DNA of 64,000 bases from Armillaria gallica (taxonomy: Eukaryota; Basidiomycota; Agaricomycetes; Agaricales; Physalacriaceae), in the NCBI GenBank assembly GCA_037576215.1, contig JBANDB010000002.1, forward strand, positions 3,534,001 through 3,598,000, written 5' to 3'. The notes under the pieces are model-generated. The model did not search any database, was not told the DNA's origin, and worked only from the letters and a program-made list of their open reading frames with translations. Positions 57,225 through 64,000 of this stretch are shown here, in pieces. Made by a program: the position numbers and the translations under genes. The stretch's first letter is position 1. Every line of letters starts with the position of its first letter.

Positions 57225-59117
57225 AGCGTGCTTGCTGACCGTGGTGACTACGGCAGCTGTGTATACAATGTGCCGTCGCTGTTTTCGCGTCCTGAAGGCC
57301 TTGTATTGTTATTTACGCGATCGACAATTGCCGGATTGAAATCGGGGACAAGCCTGTTGCTGCACGTGCTTTAGTTGACAGGAAACAACAAAAGTAATTA
57401 CAACAATACCCTATTCGGTGAGTTTCTCGTAGTTATATCATCAGCAACAACGCACTTGAAGTCTAGAAATTGTGGCTCCTTTTCCCCCTTCCAACGATCT
57501 CAAATTTATCGTGGCCCTAAGACGGACAGGACATAAAACTTGGGCTAAACCTAGTTGAGAAAAGTTTCCCCCGAAGGAATATGGTGGAAGATGACTTCGG
57601 ACTACTAGAACATAGAGTGGAGCGGTCTGAGTGAGAGCTACAGTGTCTCAAGATGAATAGCTTCCGTGGAGGCAAGTCTCATTCGGTCCGACTGGTCCAT
57701 GTTCGATTGGAACGCAAGGCGAGCATGATTTTCCAAGTGACCTGCCTGGATACCGTCCCATGTGTGGGTTACTGATGATATCAACTTTAAATCTTAGCTG
57801 CAGTACATTTGCAGCCTCTAGCTTCCTTTCCAGTTTCAAGCTTTACACCTTAAACGAGTTCCACAGCTGGGGGTCCCTTTTGCGACTTTACAGGTATTTT
57901 CTTTGACCGAATCGCATCCTAGGTTGTACTTCTCGTTCGTTTGTGCTGGACACCATACCACTTCGAGACTTCCAGCCATGGTCTGCTCCAGGAAGTCAGT
58001 AGGAGGATCCCGTTGGGGCGTACCCCTTGACAATACGTGATAAGATAACCGGTCTGGCCAGAACTGGCAACCTGCCTGGATCCAGTAGTCCGGTTCGCCG
58101 CTTCTAAGTGCCCTCCGAAGGTACTTATAGCAGCAGTCGCTTGTCTATTATTGTGCAATCTCCGTGGAGTAGGATTTCCTCTCAGCCTCGAATAACAGCA
58201 CTTTCCTGTTCTAACAAGACTTCTATTTGTCGGAGTGCCCTGCTTTTGGCGCACGAACCCGGATTCACCGACAGATGAAGTTTGACAAATTTGAAGGCTC
58301 GCATTACCATGTACAACCACTCTCCACCAATCTTTCGAGTTGATGAATATCGTATACGTGACGTTGACATATGCTTCACTGAAAGAAATCCACTTCGGAT
58401 GGATTCTCTTAAAATCTCCTTGAGCGTGGAGCTTGAGGAAATGTCCTGAATGACGTGGCCAACTCCAGGTCAACGCCTCTCCATATCATCTGTCTCCAGT
58501 AGGTCCGATTCGATCTTGCCGGCACTCCGACAACTATTTCTTGGCGAAGAGGATGGTCTGGAGATTCAGTGGAGAACCAGTCGAATCGAAGATGGGTATC
58601 ACGCCGGCGTCAAATTCGTGCTGTTGACCTTCTCCCGTGAATGTTCCGCCGTCGTGGCACTATTATATACATTGACAGCAGGTATTCGAGTCATAAAGGC
58701 TGGTTAAAACATGTCGCATCTCGTCCCCGGGCCTGTCTACTACCATGGACGCCCATTTGAAACTAAGCATTGGGTGTTTACTGTCGAGTCGTCCGTCTCA
58801 ACACTTCACAGCGCTTATCTGCAAGCGCCATCAGTGGGAGTACTCTCGGTCCTATCAAGATACAGAGGTACGAACGACGAATTGTGTGCGTAATGGTCGG
58901 CATTTCGGTCCGAAAGCACCTTTTTTGGCTCCGTGGGGCGTTCTGAGTCCTGACCGGGACCGCTTGCCAGTTCAACGTTGCAAGGCGCTAATCCCTTCAT
59001 GCTCCTCTCTACTATCGCTGTTTGAAACGCTCGACCTCTCGTATTAAAAGGCGCCTAAAAGAGGTATAAGTTCCTCAATTTCAAAGACGAAGCGCTAGTA
59101 CTGACCTACACCCTAGG
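57225..59117. other. Intergenic region with unassigned ORFs, 1.9 kb
   Basis: Contains a minus-strand ORF of 184 codons at 57919-58473 and a plus-strand ORF at 58450-58707. Neither has a recognised domain, and the minus-strand ORF could be one exon of a small gene (its first 70 residues, FINSKDWWRVVVHGNASL, look more protein-like than the rest). Not enough to call a gene. Confidence 0.4.
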
Positions 59118-61173
59118 ATGATCACCCCCCCATCGACCTCAGATGGCACGCTGCGAAGGATCAAGTCATTTGGAGATCTACCTGAGGGACCCACAGAACG
59201 GAACGGGGACCTTTTTCAGAATTTCAAACGGTCCAAGGACGAACATCATGGTCCATCCGATGGAGTAGAGGGGAATGTTGACCATGGGAATTCGGACAAT
59301 GGCGCAGGACCGTCCACACTACGAGTGTTATCAAAACGATCAAGCTCGTCCAGTGATATATCCTTGCCAAAGCAGGCGGAACTTGTGCCATCAGCCCCTA
59401 CAGCACCTGCAAGATTTTCTCAAGACCCAGTCCAACTACCTGCTCCAACCGCCCGGCCCGCTGCTACAGCTCCAACCACCGTGCAAACTCATGGTAATCA
59501 GCCTGCAAGACAACCAGAGTCGCGTTACCGCAGAATATTATCATTCTTTGGATACGGACGTGGCGCATCTCGTGAGCGACGATCCAATGTATCGCTGGGA
59601 TGGAATTGTTGTTGGGGCTTGGCACAGGTGAGTCTATCCTCATTTTTAGAGAAGCAACTTGACTAATATTCTCATAGATTGTTGTCATAATAGTCATACT
59701 TGTCCTATCTTCTCATCTTGAAAGTAAGACAATACCAGGAGTCAACCAGCTGGACGCGTGTACCCGACCTTTAGGTGTTTGGTCAGGCCTGTGGATCGGT
59801 AGAGTCGTTGTCGCCTGCATCTTATCATATTGGAGTTGGCAGCGAGAGCGTTTAACGTAAGCACACACGTTCAATACACTCCGAAGCCATGCTGAATAAT
59901 TAACACTAGTGCGGCCACTCAAGGGGATAGTGAAGCAGGAAATGTCGGCCAAACTCAACCACCTTCCTCAAATTCGAATACACAAGCACAAGCACCTACG
60001 AGTGGAAACAACGCTACTGATGGAGAGGCGCCGCCACCGCCACCGCTACCTCATACCAGCATTTACAGAAAGTGAGCACCAATCTTAGTGCTAACATGTC
60101 TTGAAGCCAGTACTTATTTGTTTGCAGGCTCACCCTGTTTTCGACTCTCTTCAGCTTCAGTTGGTTCTTGACTGCCCACATCCTGATTTACACCTCTGTT
60201 GATTCCTGCCGACTTTCTTCCCCTCTTATCTGGTGGCTCGTCTTTGGGATCTTATGCATTACCTACCTGATGGTCGTAGAGGTCATCATTTTAGGCCTGA
60301 TAGTATTTTTAATCGCGCCGATACTCTTCGTAAGCGCGTTCACACACATCCCAGCCTCGTTTTTAACGCGAGTTTCACAGCTGTTTTGGAACATCTTCCT
60401 CATGTGTCTTGGGCGCCATCCCCTTCAAAACCCCGGTATGATCAAGCCCGAGATAGGGAAGCTGTCCAAGTCCGTGGTTGACCGGATCCCTCTCGTCATG
60501 TATATTCCACCACCTCCGGAACCCTCGTCCTTCCCCATCAAGGTTCCCGAAGCAATATATACCTATCCTCCGCCTCCCCCGGGTTCCAATAATATCGCCC
60601 CAACTAAAAGGCGGTTTAGATTCCTCAAAGTCAAAAAGAAAACAGCCGGCATACCTCCGAATGAATCATCCACTTCAAGTAAAAGTGAAGGTAAGAAGGC
60701 TACGAAGTCTGATACTCCTGAGACCTGGGAAGACCACTGGGAGCAAGAAGGATACCCTTTTGTCGTTTTGGAGGGCAATCGTGCTGCGTGCGCCATTTGC
60801 TTAATGGACTTTGAAGAGCCAAAACGAATAGTAAATACGTCGGATAAAGACAAAGAGTCGTCGCTTGAGACCATTCCTGACCCTCCAGCACCGGAACGAC
60901 CACCCACGCATGACAAAGTTGTAGAGGAGAGGGACGCTGAGTTGAAGTTAGAAGATGCTGGAGATGGTGCGCAACCGCTGAGGCTCTTAGCTTGTGGACA
61001 TGTATTTCACGTACGTGCCCATATTATCACCGTTTGTGATAGAAACTTACCCTTAGTAGCCGACATGTCTGGACCCCTGGTTAACCGACGTCTCCGGTCG
61101 TTGTCCTGTTTGCCAAAGGGCGGTAGAGCTTCCTGAACCCTCGTCGAAAAAGAAGAAGCGGAGTGGCTCATGA
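59118..61173 (+). CDS. Membrane-anchored RING-H2 E3 ubiquitin ligase
   Basis: The start at 59118 (MITPPSTSDGTLRRIKSFGD) opens a disordered, Ser/Thr/Pro-rich cytosolic N-terminus. Membrane helices are encoded at about 59670-59720 (VVIIVILVLSSHL), 59775-59850, 60160-60220 and 60225-60330 (very hydrophobic, LIWWLVFGILCITYLMVVEV). A Pro-rich linker follows (IPPPPEPSS; YPPPPPGS). The RING-H2 finger begins CAICLMDFEEPKR, has a long acidic insert of about 50 residues, and resumes LRLLACGHVFH. After an intron (61012-61060) comes PTCLDPWLTDVSGRCPVCQ. The tail is basic and ends KKKKRSGS. Such proteins act in membrane protein quality control; the substrate is unknown. Six introns, no break seen. Confidence 0.9.
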
Positions 61174-62767
61174 ATTACAACCTGAATTGGACTGTATCAC
61201 ATATGTACTATCTTATGAAAGTTACGACTGTGAGGATCTAAGATTTTGTGGTATACTCAATCTAAGTTTTGATTCAGGGTCGACGGGAGTTAGCCCTATT
61301 TATAGACCTGGAGGGACGCGTTGGTGCAGGTTGGTGCGGGCTGTGGTCGAAAAACTCCAGCTACATGTGCAGTAGCCACTGCACTGTCAAACTAGGTGGA
61401 GCCATCGGGGATGTTGATTCTCATGATGAGGTGATGTCCCTGTTCCTATCTCCAAATTGTCCTTGCCCTGATAACATGAGGATGATGGTAGTCTCTCGTA
61501 GACAGACGAAATCAACCGCTTAATGACGAATGGGGTGGACAGTTGATATGTAGGAAGCTCATAAAAATGAGGTGACCTCGAGGACAGTGTCACTTCGTCA
61601 GTCAGTCAAGATTGCGGCTTGGCCATTACTTCAGCACTGCCTAGCCTATGCATACGACCCCAGTGCACAATTTTATGCATTGATTAGGCTCTGTTCGCTT
61701 TTTGGGCACGATCATCAGCGTGAACACAAATATAGGGACGATATAGACACCGTGATCTATGGCGGTGAGTATGTCGGCAGTGAAACGAGCAATGTGGGAG
61801 CTGTCAAAGTAGCTGAGAACCAGGCGGGTATTTGACGCTAGTACTCGCAAGCCATGCGGGCTCGTGTGAATGTCTGCATAAGCTGTGGGAAAAATCCGGT
61901 AGTAACAGCCCCGGCCTCCCATACAAAGAGGATGGGATGTTAGTAACACAAGACAGATGGGCAAAGAAACATGTGGCTGCTCAGGCTTGTTGCTGATATC
62001 TTAAGGCACGCAGATGAATTCGTTCTGGCGCTAAGTATTGACAAGTCGTGCTGTACTGTTGATGGAGCTATTCGTGAGTTTAGACTGAAACCTGGGAACA
62101 GGATCGTGAAGAAAACAGTGTGGTTGAACGAACTAGTGCATATAAGGAATTTATACCGCAAATGTGATGGTATGAGCGACGGAATTCACGGCCAAGAAGG
62201 CACTGAGCTAGAGCTAATTCTCAAAAGAGGTGTTGAACTAATGAATAGCAGGCATGATACGATTACGGGGAATCCATACACGACAACCATGGCAGACGTC
62301 TTAGTATGATAGCACTAGACACACAGATAACATCAGATATAAAAGATGCCCATGACATTGGAGTCTGAGCATTCCGCAAACCATAAGTTTTTCATATTTA
62401 CCATCCATTTGGTAAGAATTGAGAATGCTTGGAGAGGAAGTGCCTGAAAGTGCTTCAGTAGAAGCACTACGCCGGCGGCATCTTTTTGCGTCCCGCCGGC
62501 TAGCGTTGCGATAGCCTTATTAAAAACTCGAACATGAATCAGTCGCCACTCAGTCGTGGTTACGGTTCTCTGCAGAAGCTGTTGAGGACTGCCGTGATTT
62601 GGCGACATAACGCTCCAATATCACAGAATACGAACTAGATGCTTACTGTGATTCGGGTTTCTGCCCGAAGCCTGGCTCAAAGATGAACCTGGGGTCTTTA
62701 TAGGACGAAACATGCATTTCTACCGCAATCCAGGTCCCTGTGATTTTAAACTTTAGGTGGAGTCGAC
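61174..62767. other. Intergenic region with two small unassigned ORFs, 1.6 kb
   Basis: A plus-strand ORF of 112 codons (61971-62309) and a minus-strand ORF of 91 codons (62333-62608) are the longest frames. Both have protein-like composition but no recognisable family. No repeat is seen. Confidence 0.4.
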
Positions 62768-64000
62768 ATGAACAATGACGTTGCTAATGATCGCAGCGCT
62801 TCAACCAGCGTGTCAGTGAACGAGGATGCCCAATTGGTTCCGGCACCTCCGTTCTCGCTGACCCTCCTCGCTGAAAACCCTGAGTTTATCGAGGCTAGAC
62901 TGAAGTTCATAAAGATAATGGCTCTCAGGACCGTATTGATGATCATGGCTATCTTCGCCTATTTTTCGATATATTGGGTGCGTTGGGAATATCTATCATC
63001 TCGTCCCGTCACGCTTACGTCGTTTCCAAGGGTGCATTGTGGAAGGTCCTGTTCGCCCTCTTGAAGGATGGATCATAGTACGTATACCTGTTCCTCTATT
63101 TTCTTCATTTTCCTGAACCTATATATCCAGGACTTCGATGGAATCTCGAATAGGCAGCACAGTGAAGGATGAGCTGTTAAAACAATCTGATAATAGGATC
63201 GCATGGCAAATGCATTCAACCAAAGGATTCAACAATGCCAACGATGTGGCTACTGCCGTTGTTGAAGAAGAGTGTTGGGTTGCCGTTACAAGTATGCTAT
63301 CGTTTTTGCTTACGTTCTCATGCGATCCATTGACATTATGCTTTCAGTAAATGCAGATGCTAGTGCGCGTCTCAATGCGACACTCTTTTCTGGGAACGAT
63401 TCATATAACTCCTCGGAGGCTATAACTATCATAGCTGTAGAAGCTCGGAATGAAAATGCATAGTAAGAATTTTGATTCGCTCCTGTGACTATACTAAAAT
63501 TGATACACAGCCGGACGTTTATAAGACCATCGGTAAGTCGTCCTAGTTCACATCTTGATTAAAATTTCAGCCCATCCTCTCACAGGTTGAGACGTCTGTG
63601 CAGAACATAGTAAACAACTTTGCTGTCGAAATTGCCGCAGAAATACAAGCCCAGAATAATCTAACCGCTTTACTATCGGTGCCTCCTTCGACGCTAGTCC
63701 AGCCGATATACTACACGCTTGACAATGCCAGACCTTTTGACGTGCCAGTGCAAGTACATTTCGTTATGCTCGAGTCGGAAGTTCTCCGCTTAATACAATC
63801 CATAACAGCGCCACGGCGGTTTCTTTCGTTGGCCTCATCTATCTACTGATCTTATCGGTAGGTCCTCATCCTCGGTGCTATTAAGGATTGTATTGACGCC
63901 TGCACAGTTCTACATCGTAGTATGGTCCTGTTGACTGTTTTGAGTTCATGTTTCCGACTTCCGTGACAGAACTCTGGTTCGCTTGCGAGGCAGGTATCAG
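62768..64000 (+). CDS. SNG1/DUF3533 family membrane protein, 5' part, with possible frame breaks (runs off window)
   Basis: Family of multi-pass membrane proteins including yeast Sng1 (nitrosoguanidine resistance). The start at 62768 (MNNDVANDRSASTSVSVNED) leads to a first membrane helix near 62920-62970 ending FSIYW. After a 53-nt intron comes GALWK, then the family pattern GPVRPLEGWII and DFDG, but in a different frame: a one-base deletion near 63046 and a one-base insertion near 63143 would be needed to read GALWK-GPVRPLEGWII-DFDG-SRIGSTVKDEL. Downstream the frame is normal: NDVATAVVEEECWVAVT, AYRTFIRPS and NNFAVEIAAEI. The join PV-ATAVSFVGLIYLLILS uses a GC-AG intron (donor GCAAGT near 63748). 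The last visible exon reads NSGSLARQVS and continues beyond the window. It may be a gene with two indels or a pseudogene. Confidence 0.82.

Noticed and set aside
57919..58473. 184-codon minus-strand ORF as a gene
   Set aside because: Only the first third looks protein-like, there is no recognised domain, and no neighbouring exons with consistent splice sites.
1..64000. tRNA, rRNA or CRISPR features
   Set aside because: No tRNA-like B-box with a matching acceptor stem, no rRNA blocks and no regularly spaced repeats were seen. The RTCTKCAGAY motif is irregularly spaced and too short to be a CRISPR array.

Overview
The window is nuclear DNA of a filamentous basidiomycete, most likely an Agaricomycete. 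The evidence is short (about 45-60 nt) GT-AG introns in almost every gene, close spacing on both strands, and proteins of Agaricomycete character (DUF6534 membrane protein, KDZ transposase with cysteine clusters, fungal TET/JBP oxygenase, acyl-CoA ligase with the N-terminal MSWPKRS start). The species cannot be named from the sequence.

Left host block (1-19.4 kb): the 3' part of a TOM1/HUWE1-type HECT ubiquitin ligase (+), a zinc-independent quinone oxidoreductase (+), an Rrn5-like Pol I factor (-), an AMP-dependent acyl-CoA ligase (-), RPB3 of RNA polymerase II (+) and an EF-hand MscS channel (-). These are ordinary housekeeping genes.

Mobile block (about 19.6-41.8 kb): I read this as one giant KDZ-type DNA transposon, or a nest of related ones. 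Its core carries an 886-residue protein of unknown function (-), an apparently intact 659-residue KDZ transposase (-), a proline-rich protein of about 1,150 residues (-), a GRF-zinc-finger protein (+), a 160-residue protein (+) and a TET/JBP 2OG-Fe(II) oxygenase (-). The association of fungal TET/JBP genes with KDZ transposons is published. What looks worth a second look is the architecture. Both gene-poor flanks, and almost nowhere else, carry dozens of copies of a 10-bp motif RTCTKCAGAY. Its asymmetric form points one way at the left end and mostly the other way at the right end, as expected of transposase-binding subterminal repeats. The block also holds a relic of a second TET gene, an approximately 88-bp inverted repeat, a run of four small palindromes beside the transposase gene, and diverged segments shared by the two flanks. 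Exact termini and target-site duplications were not found by eye.

Right host block (42-64 kb): TLG2 syntaxin (-), a small cysteine-rich protein (+), NAR1 (-), a DUF6534 membrane protein (+), a Ser/Pro-rich protein (+), a coiled-coil protein (-), a membrane RING-H2 protein (+) and the 5' part of an SNG1/DUF3533 membrane protein (+) that runs off the window. Several 1-2 kb intergenic stretches here contain only unconvincing ORFs.

All exon junctions were placed by hand from splice consensus and frame; no alignment or RNA evidence was available.
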